49,302 nt of DNA from Desulfotignum sp. (GTDB lineage: Bacteria > Desulfobacterota > Desulfobacteria > Desulfobacterales > Desulfobacteraceae): positions 1 to 49,302 of the forward strand of contig JAGYOW010000023.1 of the NCBI GenBank assembly GCA_018399285.1. Direction: 5' to 3'. The position numbers were made by a program, and so were the translations under genes. The notes beneath the pieces were generated by a model that made no database searches, was not told where the DNA came from, and saw only the letters and a list, made by a program, of their open reading frames with translations. Positions 1 through 8,467 of this stretch are shown here, piece after piece. Numbering within the stretch: position 1 is the stretch's first letter; every line of letters starts with the position of its first letter.

Positions 1-424
1 CGCCGGCAACACCTCCTCCTCCGCCTCCACCGGCCACGATCAGGTAATCCACCTCCAGCCCGTCCGGCACTTGCACCTGGAAAGAATGGCTCCCTACGCT
101 GGTGAAAGCGTGCACGCAGTAGTCCTTGCCCCCGTCGGTGATGACATTGACCGTGCCGCCCGTGGCAATGGCAGTGCAGCGATCATCGGCCCGGACCGAT
201 GCGGGTGCGCCCAGGGCCAGGATCAGGGCCAAAATAAAGGCCGGGGCTGCTGCGGACCCGGGAACCGCCCGGGAAACCAGGGACGGCAAAACAGCCTTTA
301 CCGACGGTCTGCCGTGGCAGCGGAGGATCGGGGTAAAAAAATGAGCAAAAACCCCGGTCCAGCATCGAAAATACCGGGTTGGGTCGTAAAGTGCACGGGT
401 CGATTTTCTTTTGTGTGACAGCAT
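1..424 (-). CDS. Exported glycine-rich surface protein, N-terminal part (runs off window)
   Basis: The frame opens at an ATG at 424 with an AAGGAG box five bases upstream and stays open to the window edge, giving about 141 residues. The first 55 or so residues are basic, followed by a hydrophobic stretch (AFILALILALGAPASVRA, about 60-77) that ends in a signal-peptidase-like Ala-x-Ala type site. The mature part reaches VDYLIVAGGGGGGG, which is the typical opening of glycine-rich surface domains found in bacterial adhesin-like proteins. The long pre-sequence before the hydrophobic core is unusual, so an internal start is possible. It lies 20 bp downstream of the outer-membrane barrel gene and is probably co-transcribed with it. 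Its function is unknown; a cell-surface or fibre-associated role is inferred from context. The C-terminus is not in the window. Confidence 0.6.
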   Translation of the reverse strand, partial: MLSHKRKSTRALYDPTRYFRCWTGVFAHFFTPILRCHGRPSVKAVLPSLVSRAVPGSAAAPAFILALILALGAPASVRADDRCTAIATGGTVNVITDGGKDYCVHAFTSVGSHSFQVQVPDGLEVDYLIVAGGGGGGGVAG

Positions 425-444
425 CAGACTCCTTTTATGGTTTT

Positions 445-1809
445 TCAGTCATCAACGCGGATCCGGCCCTCGTCGATGAACCTTATCTCCCGCATCCGCG
501 GCAGGACCCGGACCCTGACCTCCTGCCGAGCACCGGGTCCCACCGTGACTTTTTGGGTCCCGTTTTCCAGGTAATGATGCTCGGGCAGGTTGTGGTCGTA
601 GACCTTCAAAGACCACTTGCCCGGGACCAGCTGCTCGAACAGGAAATGGCCGTTTTTATCGCTGATGGTGCGGCGGATATCACCGTCCCGGGAAAGTTCC
701 ACCAGAATGTTGCCCGTGCTGTTTGCGATGTTGTCGTTGTCAGGCACGGGGTTTTTGTTGCCGTTTCCGTTGCCATTTCCGTTGCCGTTGCCCACAAGAT
801 ACCCGTTGCCGTTGCCGTTGCCATTTTTGTTGCCGCTTTCAGGCGGGGTTGCCAGGAGGATCTGTCCGCCCAGGCTGCCGGAGTCCGTGAGGGACATCCG
901 GGTTTCCACGGTTTTCCCGCCGGTCACCGTGACCCGGGTTTCTTTTTCTTCGGCCGGGACCATGCCCGGATCGATGGTGCGTTCATCCAGGGTGAGCCTG
1001 TAATCGCCCGGGGGCAGGGTCTGGAACTCGAACCGACCGTCGTTGTCGGTGCGGGTGGCCGTGCCGTCCACATAGACCACGGCCCCGGCCACACCCGGAT
1101 CTCCCGGCGCATCAGCCCGGGACACCCGGCCCTTGAGGGCCCCCACCGACTGTTTTCGGCCCAGACGCAGGTCGAACGGAATCGTATAGCTGGCAGAATA
1201 GGTGGTGTCGGTGTCTCTGCCCGTGCCGTCGGAACGGCGCACATCCACCTTGAACTGGTGGGCATTGGGCAGGCGCCAGCTCAGGCCGGCCCCGAAATGA
1301 TCGGTCTGAGAACGTTCCCGCAAAGGCTCGTCCGGATAATCATGGTCATTTCTGCGATAGTTGGCGTACAGGGAAAAATCCCGGCTGGGCTGCCACCGGG
1401 CCGATCCCCCGACATACCGGCCTTTCTGGAGCAGATAGGCGTCATCGGTCTCCCGGTCATCCTCGCTGTATCCGCCGGTGAAAGTCAGAAAAAAGGTGCG
1501 GCCGGGCCGCCAGGTCACACTCGCATCCGTGTCCCAGTAAGTATAATCCGTGCCCAGTTTCACGTTTTCCGCCCAGTTGTGCCGGACCTGCACCCGGTAG
1601 CTCAACGGCCCGGCACTCCGGCCCAGGCTCACCGTGGCCTGGTGCTCTTCCAGGTTTCGGCCGGTGGCGGGCAGCGCATCCGACCGGTCGTAAAAGGCAT
1701 GGTTCAATCCCAGGGTCCATTGCCGGGGCAGACGCACATTCACCCCGCTGCGTAACAGATTTTCTCTGGGAGCCGTTCCGCGAAGCGGGTCGGCATCAGG
1801 TTCGTTCAT
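445..1809 (-). CDS. Large outer-membrane beta-barrel protein, intact C-terminal frame
   Basis: This 454-codon open frame is the C-terminal part of a longer gene that begins near 3391. The first 210 residues are a run of amphipathic beta-strands rich in Tyr, Arg and Asp, typical of an outer-membrane barrel. The strands are followed by one or two carboxypeptidase-regulatory-like/SdrD-B beta-sandwich modules (GDPGVAGAVVYVDG, then DNDGRFEFQTLPPGDYRL and later DKNGHFLFEQLVPGKWSL). Between the modules is a low-complexity Gly-Asn tract. The protein is probably surface exposed and may act as the usher or anchor of the fibre locus, because a chaperone-like gene and a small secreted subunit lie upstream. 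The usher role is inferred from context only; no classical FimD signature was recognised. The ATG at 1809 is internal to the full-length gene. Confidence 0.6.
   Translation of the reverse strand: MNEPDADPLRGTAPRENLLRSGVNVRLPRQWTLGLNHAFYDRSDALPATGRNLEEHQATVSLGRSAGPLSYRVQVRHNWAENVKLGTDYTYWDTDASVTWRPGRTFFLTFTGGYSEDDRETDDAYLLQKGRYVGGSARWQPSRDFSLYANYRRNDHDYPDEPLRERSQTDHFGAGLSWRLPNAHQFKVDVRRSDGTGRDTDTTYSASYTIPFDLRLGRKQSVGALKGRVSRADAPGDPGVAGAVVYVDGTATRTDNDGRFEFQTLPPGDYRLTLDERTIDPGMVPAEEKETRVTVTGGKTVETRMSLTDSGSLGGQILLATPPESGNKNGNGNGNGYLVGNGNGNGNGNGNKNPVPDNDNIANSTGNILVELSRDGDIRRTISDKNGHFLFEQLVPGKWSLKVYDHNLPEHHYLENGTQKVTVGPGARQEVRVRVLPRMREIRFIDEGRIRVDD
757..835 (-). repeat. Degenerate hexamer repeat coding for (Gly-Asn)n
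   Basis: On the minus strand, repeats of GGCAAC with GGCAAA and GGAAAC variants encode two Gly-Asn blocks separated by YLV inside the barrel protein. Short in-frame units like these can change number by slippage without breaking the frame, so the length of this linker may vary between strains. Confidence 0.75.
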
Positions 1810-3391
1810 ACCGCTGAAGGGTGGCGTTGAACTAGATCCTTGTCAGGGAAAATTCACGCCCATTGTGTGCTGCAGTTCGGAATAACGCCCGGCAAAATCA
1901 GGCCCCGACCACCGGCTGGTCACATTGAACCGCAGGTCTTTTAAAAATGTGGCATAGTAATTGAGCCCGGTAGGCCATGTCCTGAACCTCCCGGCATTGC
2001 CGCCCCGGTTCATTTCCATGTTGTACCGGTCCCCGGTGCTGTAGCCCAGTTCCATGTGAAGCCGGTCCGCTTTTCGGAAACCAAAGTTTCCCTCCACGCT
2101 GAAAAGGTCATCGATGGTGGCCGGGAAACCCCCCATGCCTCGTAATCCAGGCGCAGCGGGTTCAGTTTCACATCTGCCCGGGACCCGGGGGCATAGGAAA
2201 AAAACGCGCCCGTGTCCTTTCTCTCTCCTGCAGGCCCCAGCGATCTATTACATGGTAGAAACCGCCTTGCACCGGGCTATCAATACGATGCAGGGGAAGC
2301 CTGTGCCCCGCCATACCGTCCCTGACTGGTCAGATCCGACAACCCATAGGACAGGTCCCCGGCCCTCACTCACGGCATCGGTGGTGTACCGGGCCCAGTA
2401 TTCTTCGCGGTACGACAGCACGGATTCTTTTTCCCGGTCCCGGGCCCGAAGGAAAACGCCAGCCGGTGTTTCTGGGCTTCGTCCAGGGAACCCGTCGCCT
2501 TTCAGGGTGAACTGGACCCCGTGGTCCTGTTCATCCCCGGCGAAATCCGTGGCAATCTCCATGGGAAAACGCAGATACATGTCCTGGCCGGCCACCATAG
2601 GCACCACCTCCAGGGCACGGTCAACCGGGCCGTTACCGGCCCGCGCCGTCCTTGATTTGGTCGGTCTCGGCATCGATGCGCAGGCCCTGCTTTTTCCAGG
2701 CGGCGCACATTGGGGTCCGTGTACCCCTGCACCTCCGATCTGCCGGCTCCGGGAGCCAGGGTAAACACGGCCGGGTCCAGGGGTGACGGATCCATTCCTG
2801 GAAATACCCGCCTTCAGGGTCACGGACAATACCGTGTTCCCCGGGTTGGCCACCGGGACAAAAAGAACGGTTCTCCGGCAATGGTCTGCTCCGGGGCAAG
2901 CCCGTCTATGGTCGGGAAAGATCATGAACCGGCCGGATGATCAGATCGATGGATTCTCACCGCCAAACGTCTGGTCCCTGATGCTGGTTGCGGAATATCG
3001 GATCATGTAGTCACCGGCCCCGGCCTTTCTGCCGGGCTGAACCACACAATCCGTGTTGCATCCATATCCCGGGCCCAGATCGAACTCGAACAGCGGCATC
3101 ACCAGAGCGCCAGCCCGGCGGGAGGGTCACCGATTCCGCCAGGGTTTCCCAGGACGGCAGCCGGTTGGACACCGGGACGACAGGGTCACGATCTCTCGGG
3201 CCCGGCGCTCACCTGTTCCGGGGACATGGACCGCACCTCGATGCCCCGGGCCCGGGCCGAAGCCGGAAGCACCAGCACCAGCGAAAGCGCCAGCACCAGA
3301 AGAACGGGCAGAGACCCTGCATATCTGAAAAACCGGCCCGGGATCCTTTTGTGGGGCTGGTTTTGTTCAGGGACCGGGAAGACTGCCGCAT
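1810..3391 (-). pseudogene. Frameshifted N-terminal part of the outer-membrane surface protein
   Basis: A good start lies at ATG 3391, preceded by AAAGGAAA that overlaps the stop of the upstream gene. After one shift, a clear signal peptide appears (LPVLLVLALSLVLVLPASARA). It is followed by a COG1470/NEW3-like beta domain whose phrases are scattered over frames: SPEQVSAG, ETLAESVTLPPGW, FEFDLGPG and GDYMIRYS. Further on, a DUF11-like phrase (VANPGNTVLSVTLKAG) and barrel-like strands (1843-2136) appear in different frames. At least six indels are needed to join the pieces to the intact frame at 445-1809, giving a protein of about 980 residues. Because conserved phrases survive, sequencing error is as likely as real decay. 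Confidence 0.6.
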
Positions 3392-3406
3392 GTCTTTATA
3401 TTTCCT

Positions 3407-4225
3407 TTAAGGAATGACGATTTCATATCGTGCGCCGTACATGATCCCCTGCCGTCGTCCGCCACGTCAATGCCTGATAGGTGCCGGAAGGAACCCCGGC
3501 CAGGCACGCGCACCCGGGCGGAATTTTCGGGAAAATCCCCTGGCGGGGGCATCAGGCCGGCGATGACCCCCTGTTCGTCAAACAGCTCAGCCCATATTGC
3601 CAGCCCCAGGTGACGCTCACGGTGTTTTCAGGTCAGGCGCAGAAACATGCCGTCAGGGCCGCGTTCAGGGCGGTCTGAAAATGCAAGATCGGCCCGGCCC
3701 GTGCCCTGGATCCGGGTGATCAGGTGGATGCCGGTGCGCACCGCAGTGCCGATGTGCAGCCGGACCTCGCCTTTGTTGTCTTCAGGCGGCGGGGTCAAGG
3801 CCCGGGCCATTTCGGTGCCGCCATGAGCATGCTCAGTAAGTGCCGGACAGGGCCGGATCATCGGGCACCCGGACAATGAAATTAAAGGATGCGGCCCCTT
3901 TGGCCGGAATGGTCTGCTCCTGGGGCACAATATGCACCCACAAGGCATTGGACCGGTCATGCCCGCCCGGCTCTCCATACCGGGTGGTGCCGTCTGCCGC
4001 GCTCTGATAATCGGTCAGATAGGCCCGCACCACCCGGGCCTGATCCCCCTGGTTCCGGACAATGATCCGGCCCCGGGTCTCCCTGCCCGGGATCAGTTCC
4101 ATGCGCCGGCTCCAACGCCCCCACCACACCGATCTGGGCAGACACAGGCGCGGCACCGGCGGCAAAAGGGTCAGAACATCAGGATCAGGGTTTGAAATGA
4201 ATGTGAATCCGCGTGAAATCGTCAT
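3407..4225 (-). pseudogene. Fimbrial/periplasmic chaperone-like protein, frameshifted
   Basis: The gene starts at ATG 4225 after a GGGAGGG box and ends at TAA 3407. A poorly preserved signal peptide is followed by SAQIGVVG and MELIPGRETRGRIIVRNQG. This is the first strand region typical of periplasmic pilus chaperones and DUF916-like domains, where conserved residues contact the subunit. Later phrases are NALWVHIVPQEQTIPAKG, NFIVRVPDD, HLITRIQGTGRADLAF and, at the end, YGARYEIVIP, spread over at least three frames. About 270 residues would result, close to the usual chaperone length. It sits between the secreted subunit and the large barrel protein, the usual arrangement in chaperone-usher-like loci. 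The family call is from pattern recognition; whether the breaks are real is open. Confidence 0.6.
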
Positions 4226-4269
4226 GGATATTTATCCCTCCCGGGGTTGTGGACCTGACCGGTGACGGT

Positions 4270-4346
4270 CCTCCGGCCGGGAAAAACGACGATCCCGGCC
4301 GGGAGGAGCCGTCTGCCGGGCTTTTTCAGCGTCTCCGGCAGACGGC
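4270..4346 (-). terminator. Double hairpin between subunit and chaperone genes
   Basis: There are two strong inverted repeats. One has 12-bp perfect arms, GCCGTCTGCCGG (4308-4319) and CCGGCAGACGGC (4335-4346). The other pairs 4270-4282 with 4293-4306 with one bulged base and a T-rich loop. They lie just after the subunit gene on the minus strand. This suggests partial termination or mRNA protection, so that the major subunit is made in excess over chaperone and barrel. Confidence 0.6.
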
Positions 4347-4375
4347 AAACCAAGAATGCCACTGTGTGAGGTTAA

Positions 4376-4970
4376 TCAGCTACCACCAGCACCTGCCGTC
4401 AGGGTGTAGATGACGACGTAGCCTTAATCTGTCGCTGTCTGTGTCTTGAGATCAGCCACATCGTCTCCTTCTTCAACCCAGTTCGTACGTCCAGCTTGAC
4501 ACTCTGTGCCGTCTGTACCGGTGTAGCAGGAACCGATGGCTGTGACGACATCCTCAGCACTGTCCGAGGTGTCATTCAAGGTAATGGCTGAACCGACCTG
4601 ATCGTTCAAATCCCCCCCACCATTGGTTGCACCAGGAGGCGCTGGCGTCATCACCTTCAACGTGACCCCGGCTGGGGGTCATCAAACGACTGTCGCCTGT
4701 AATTTTCCGCGTTTCACCGGTAGCGACGATCGATGTGTATTGCAGGTAATTTGCATCTGCACCTAGTCGTGGTGACTTTAAACGCGTCCCCCGGGTCTCC
4801 ATCAAACCCCCTCAAAAAGACACCTCATCCCCGCAATCCCCAGTTCCGCCACTTCCTCTACTGTAATCGATACCGGCTGCTCGCTTTGTATCCGTTACAT
4901 CAGCCAACCCGACCCCGGTCCAGAATCCTGTCAGCAACAGCACACAAACCAAAACCATCCACTTTTTCAT
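4376..4970 (-). pseudogene. Small secreted fibre subunit-like protein, frameshifted with in-frame stop
   Basis: The start is ATG 4970 with AGGAG eight bases upstream. The signal peptide is clean (MKKWMVLVCVLLLTGFWTGV, then GLADV). The mature sequence must be stitched from several frames: a Gly/Asp-rich start, YLQYTSIVATGETRKITG, then an acidic Ser/Thr/Asp-rich part with two cysteines (CYTGTDGTEC). An in-frame TAA at 4424 is followed, in the same frame, by GYVVIYTLTAGAGGS and a second stop at 4376. That tail has the strand pattern of a fimbrial donor or last strand, so the first stop probably truncates the real product. The protein of about 195 residues resembles a pilin-like subunit in size and composition, but I do not recognise a named family. 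Confidence 0.5.
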
Positions 4971-5411
4971 GTTTTTGTCTCCTTTTTTTGTTCGAAGCGC
5001 GGTTTTTTGCGATACGCGCCGGCCTCGTGTCAATGTAATCAATACCGATTGTATATCTTTTATATGAAAGCCATCAGCAGTCAGCCATCAGCAGTCAGCC
5101 ATCAGTACTCAGCTAAAAGCTAACCGCTTTCATGCTTTGTTGTGCCCGTCAGGGCATGGGTGTTATTGATCAATTCCCATATTCACATACCATGCCATTT
5201 TTTACACCGGATGTCCGGATGTTGACGATATTTTATAACTATTTGATAATATGAGATTTTTTATCTATTCAATGGATGAAATTTCCGTCAATGCCCTGAC
5301 ACGGAAACAGAGGAAAACATGGGAGTCTATCATTTTGACATACGTGCGTGATTTTGTTTTACAAAATGATTGAACAGAGAATTGCTGAAGCGTTTTTGAC
5401 GTTACGTTACG
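4971..5411. other. Intergenic region with tandem repeats
   Basis: This stretch separates the fibre locus from the gas vesicle cluster and holds no convincing gene. It contains a 14-bp tandem repeat (5069-5120) and a copy of a TTGTGCCYGTCAGGGC-type repeat near 5140-5155. It also has a small AT-rich hairpin (ATTTTGT/ACAAAAT, 5351-5367) downstream of gvpJ, and a GTTAC pentamer repeat around 5401-5416 that includes the gvpJ stop. The promoter of the minus-strand fibre genes must lie here, but I cannot pick it. Confidence 0.5.
5069..5120. repeat. 14-bp tandem repeat (AGCCATCAGCAGTC type)
   Basis: Two exact copies of AGCCATCAGCAGTC are followed by diverged copies (AGCCATCAGTACTC, AGCTAAAAGC). There are no spacers, so this is not a CRISPR array. 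A similar simple tandem array precedes the related 30-bp motif near 6278. Confidence 0.7.
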
Positions 5412-5720
5412 TTACGTGGACACCGATTGTTTTTCAAGATGATCCAGTCTTGTTTCCATTTTTGTCAACAGGTCGGTCACTTTGTCTTTTTCCCTGTTCG
5501 GACTGAAGACCGGGTTATTGACCCACCAGTCCATTCCCATTTCTTTGGCCTTATCAACTGAACAGATAACCAGTCTAAGTTGTATGGACAACAATTCAAT
5601 ATCCACCAGGCTTATTTTTATATCGCCGGCAATGACAATTCCCTTGTCAAGGACACGTTCCAGAAGATCGGCAATGTTTGTGCTTTCTGTTGAATGGTGT
5701 GCAGTACGTTGAATGGACAT
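5412..5720 (-). CDS. gvpJ: Gas vesicle protein GvpJ (GvpA/J/M family)
   Basis: This 102-residue protein carries the GvpA-family core at about residues 15-65: NIADLLERVLDKGIVIAGD, then IKISLVDIELLSIQLRL and a conserved VDKAKEMGMDWW. The WW after the core and the charged C-terminal tail (about 66-102, with a short coiled coil KVTDLLTKMETRLDHLEKQ) are typical of GvpJ rather than GvpA. GvpJ is a minor structural or nucleation protein at the gas vesicle tips. The start at 5720 has AAAGGAAA upstream. It is the last gene of the cluster, 74 bp after gvpK, and its TAA lies in a GTTAC repeat. Family assignment is secure; J versus S is somewhat less so. Confidence 0.85.
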   Translation of the reverse strand: MSIQRTAHHSTESTNIADLLERVLDKGIVIAGDIKISLVDIELLSIQLRLVICSVDKAKEMGMDWWVNNPVFSPNREKDKVTDLLTKMETRLDHLEKQSVST

Positions 5721-5794
5721 TGTTTTGATTTCCTTTCAGAAGATGATTCGGGTATTAATAAAAGCGCGCAGACAGGTATGGCTGAAGCAAGACA

Positions 5795-6184
5795 TTAAAA
5801 TAATCTGCCCAGAGGTCCCAGGTCCAGATTCAGATCTTTTTCCTCAAGATTAAAAGCATGACAGAGCTTTTCAATTTCCCGGGACTGGCGCATCAATGTC
5901 AGCCCCAGTCGTTCAGTCTGTTCATCATCCAAAGATTCAGATTCGATCCGTCGGATGGCCTGACGTTCCAGAAGCTCGTGAAGCAGTTTAATCAGTGTCA
6001 TCACCAGCTGGGCCAGGCCGTTCTTAATATTGTCTTCGTTGATTTTCAAGCGCTGCCGGTCTTTATTTTGATGGTGAGATTCACAATTGCAGGAAGCAGA
6101 GAAACTGTTCATGGCCCTGGCAAAATCACCCATGCTGTCGGATTGTAAATGACACCCTTTGGTTTCTTCTTTGTTATGGCCCAT
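5795..6184 (-). CDS. gvpK: Gas vesicle protein GvpK
   Basis: This is a 129-residue protein with the GvpK signature: INEDNIKNGLAQLVMTLIKL, then LLHELLERQAIRRIESESL, DDEQTERLGLTLM and the hallmark end LNLDLGPLGRLF. GvpK is a small conserved accessory protein required for gas vesicle formation. The first 45 residues are poorly conserved and contain a Cys/His-rich patch (SCNCESHHQ) that is not usual for the family. The start at 6184 has AGGAG nine bases upstream. The next gene, gvpJ, follows after 74 bp. Upstream, a heptamer repeat array separates it from gvpM. Confidence 0.92.
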   Translation of the reverse strand: MGHNKEETKGCHLQSDSMGDFARAMNSFSASCNCESHHQNKDRQRLKINEDNIKNGLAQLVMTLIKLLHELLERQAIRRIESESLDDEQTERLGLTLMRQSREIEKLCHAFNLEEKDLNLDLGPLGRLF

Positions 6185-6203
6185 GGTTCACGTCTCCTGC
6201 CGT

Positions 6204-6259
6204 GTTAAGTTTTAAGTTTTAAGTTTTAAGTGTTAAGTGTTAAGTGTTAAGTGTTAAGT
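6204..6259. repeat. Eight-unit heptamer array (KTTAAGT)
   Basis: Eight perfect 7-bp units follow one another: GTTAAGT, three TTTAAGT, then four GTTAAGT. The same unit occurs in the opposite orientation at 12539-12573. The array lies between gvpM and gvpK and includes no spacers. Confidence 0.9.
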
Positions 6260-6300
6260 GAATGGTTGACGGCTGATACTTTCATTTTTGGTTGTGCCTG

Positions 6301-6513
6301 TCAGGGCGGGGTCGTTATGTGGGAGTCGAGCATCTGTCGTGCCGTTTCCACCGAAGTCAAAAGTGCCTGGACAGACAGATAGACCAGATCGATGTCTGCC
6401 ACGGAAATGGTCAGTTCTCCGGTAATGACCACCCCTTTGTTCAAAACACGATCCAGTGCTTCACAAATAGAGAGCTGTTCAGATGCGTTTTCATCTATGG
6501 TCATATGGGCCAT
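6301..6513 (-). CDS. gvpM: Gas vesicle protein GvpM/GvpS-type (GvpA family)
   Basis: A 70-residue GvpA-family protein: ICEALDRVLNKGVVITGELT, ISVADIDLVYLSVQALLTSV, ETARQML. The ISVADIDLVYL segment in place of the GvpA SLVGIELL type points to GvpM (or the related GvpS). These are minor hydrophobic proteins thought to act in nucleation with GvpJ. The start may be 6513 or the in-frame ATG at 6504. Its 3' end overlaps a repeated motif (near 6278-6307) that also occurs near 5127-5156. It lies 28 bp after the ArsA/Get3-like gene and is probably in the same transcript. Confidence 0.8.
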   Translation of the reverse strand: MAHMTIDENASEQLSICEALDRVLNKGVVITGELTISVADIDLVYLSVQALLTSVETARQMLDSHITTPP

Positions 6514-6541
6514 GTGATCTCAAAAGTTCCTTTGAAGCTGA

Positions 6542-8467
6542 TTATTTCCGGTACATGGCGGCGGATAATTTTTCCAGCATCGCCATTCCCTGTAATTCCA
6601 TTTGACAGCGATAGACCACCGGCCGGCTCAGCTCCGGGTAGTCGGCGGCAAACGTTTCTTTGATCTTCGCTTCACGGGCATAGACAGAAGCACATAGCGG
6701 GCAGTCGCTGTTATGGGTGGCCAGGTTCAAAAAAAGGACCGGCACATTGATTTTCATGTCGCGGCATGCTGAAACCAGATCTTTTGTCTCCGCATGGGCC
6801 ATGTGATTCAAAATGGAAACCGCATACACGGCGGATTGTTCAGGATCACCAAGTACCTGTTTCAACACTTTGAGCGACTTGGACATACCAATCAGCCTGG
6901 CAGACAATTCGGGCAGTCTGAAAATATTTTTGTATTTCAGCATCAGATTGAAAATCACCTTTAACCACTGTGTCATCAATTCCGGCGTCTCCAGAAGCCG
7001 GATCAAATGTCCGGTCGGGGCTGAATCCAAAATCAACAGATCAAATTGGTGTCGATCCATGAAATCCATGGCCATGTTCAGCGCCATCACTTCATCGAGC
7101 CCGGGCGGGGCCAGTTCCATGAGCTGTTCCATTGCCTGTTGATCAAAGGTCAGGTCAAGGTTTGCGGAAAAATTGGAAAGAAAGTTTTCCAGTTCATCTT
7201 CATAGGATTTTTTCAATGCGTCAAAATCTTTTGAGGCATTGATCTCTATGGCGCTTAAATGGGGGGAAAGCGCTAGGAGTTCCGGGCCGATGGGTGTGTC
7301 AAAGCACTGGGATAACGAGTGGGCGGGATCGGTTGAAAAAATTAATATCTGCCGGTTTTCAGACCGCCCGGCAAGGCCACAGGCAGTTGCGCAGGCCAGT
7401 GTGGTCTTGCCCACCCCGCCTTTCCCGGCGAAGACGATCAGGTTCAAATCATCTGAAGGCAGCGGCGCAGGCATCTCCACATCGATCCGGTGTGACGATT
7501 CAACCGGCAGCGCCGTTTCTTTGGTTTCCTGTAACAGCGGGGTCACAGAAAAAATCCCCTGCCAGAAGGTTTTTACCAGATCATCACCCAATATCTCCTG
7601 TTCATAAAGCGGGGCGGCCCGGATGTCCAGCTTTGGAAATTTACGGCAAAATTCCTTCAGGCGCTTTATCTGACCGTGGTGTTCACCGGCACATACCGGG
7701 CAATCCGTCAGCGGGTACATGCGGTTGACAATCAAACTGGATACCGGGAACTGATTTTTTTTCAAATGAGACAGCAGGTTTTCCGTTTCCGACAGACTCA
7801 GCGGTTCTGCCAGAAAAACCGGCACGAATTGACACGCGGTCTCATCGCTCAATCGTGATTCCATGGTTTTGACCGAGTCGTGCAGATTGAGTAAAAACCG
7901 ATCGACCTCATCTTCCCGGTAAGTTCCCTGAAACTTTTTTTTCATGTAGCGGTGCTTTGCCAGCAGCACATCCAGGGCTTCAATCCAGGTTTCGATGAGC
8001 TTGGGCATTTCCATGAGACGCAATGTATGACCGGTGGGGGCGGTATCCACGATAACAGTTTCATATTGATTTGAATTGATCCAGTCCGATATTTCCAGAA
8101 ACCCCATCAACTCGTCAAGACCGGGAAGAGAAAGTGTCAGGATCTGATCCGTGTCTGCTTCATCAAAAAAAGTACCCCGGGAAGCGATGGTCCGCAATTT
8201 TTCACGGTGCTTTTGATTGAAGGTGTCGAGGGCTTTGGCCGCATCCAGCTCTTGTATTTCAAAATTCGGCGGCACGGCAAAGGTATCGATGCTGTCGAGA
8301 ACCGAATGCGCCGGGTCTGTCGATACCATCAAAAAAGATTTGTCAGGATTGGACAATGCCAGATTCAACCCATAGGATACCGCACAGGTGGTTTTTCCGA
8401 CACCGCCTTTTCCACCAAAGAAAACCAGGCTGTACTGCCTGCCTTTTAAAAAATCACCAAAATGCAT
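6542..8467 (-). CDS. Tandem ArsA/Get3-family ATPase in gas vesicle cluster
   Basis: This 641-residue protein is made of two homologous halves. Each half has a deviant Walker A (GGKGGVGKTT near residue 18 and AGKGGVGKTT near 347), a switch motif with DPAHS, and the second signature DTAPTGHTLRLME or DSAPTGHLIRLLE. Each half also carries one CxxC pair (CPVCAGEHHG and CPLCASVYAR), placed like the zinc-binding CxxC at the Get3 dimer interface. The protein is therefore a fused pseudo-dimer that resembles the tail-anchor chaperone Get3 as much as the arsenite pump ATPase. No ArsB, ArsR or ArsD gene is nearby. It overlaps gvpG by one base (TAATG) and precedes gvpM, so a role in handling hydrophobic GvpA-type proteins is a reasonable inference, not shown. 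Confidence 0.85.
   Translation of the reverse strand: MHFGDFLKGRQYSLVFFGGKGGVGKTTCAVSYGLNLALSNPDKSFLMVSTDPAHSVLDSIDTFAVPPNFEIQELDAAKALDTFNQKHREKLRTIASRGTFFDEADTDQILTLSLPGLDELMGFLEISDWINSNQYETVIVDTAPTGHTLRLMEMPKLIETWIEALDVLLAKHRYMKKKFQGTYREDEVDRFLLNLHDSVKTMESRLSDETACQFVPVFLAEPLSLSETENLLSHLKKNQFPVSSLIVNRMYPLTDCPVCAGEHHGQIKRLKEFCRKFPKLDIRAAPLYEQEILGDDLVKTFWQGIFSVTPLLQETKETALPVESSHRIDVEMPAPLPSDDLNLIVFAGKGGVGKTTLACATACGLAGRSENRQILIFSTDPAHSLSQCFDTPIGPELLALSPHLSAIEINASKDFDALKKSYEDELENFLSNFSANLDLTFDQQAMEQLMELAPPGLDEVMALNMAMDFMDRHQFDLLILDSAPTGHLIRLLETPELMTQWLKVIFNLMLKYKNIFRLPELSARLIGMSKSLKVLKQVLGDPEQSAVYAVSILNHMAHAETKDLVSACRDMKINVPVLFLNLATHNSDCPLCASVYAREAKIKETFAADYPELSRPVVYRCQMELQGMAMLEKLSAAMYRK

Noticed and set aside
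379..1755. Long plus-strand open frame opposite the barrel protein
   Set aside because: It is antisense to a clear beta-barrel/regulatory-domain protein, has no ribosome binding site or recognisable motif, and is open because of the GC-rich codon bias of the opposite strand.
5069..6259. Short tandem arrays as CRISPR
   Set aside because: Units are 7 or 14 bp with no unique spacers and no cas genes nearby.
6542..8467. Arsenite-resistance ATPase ArsA
   Set aside because: No arsB, arsD or arsR nearby and CxxC pairs typical of Get3 are present; the ArsA family name is kept but not the function.
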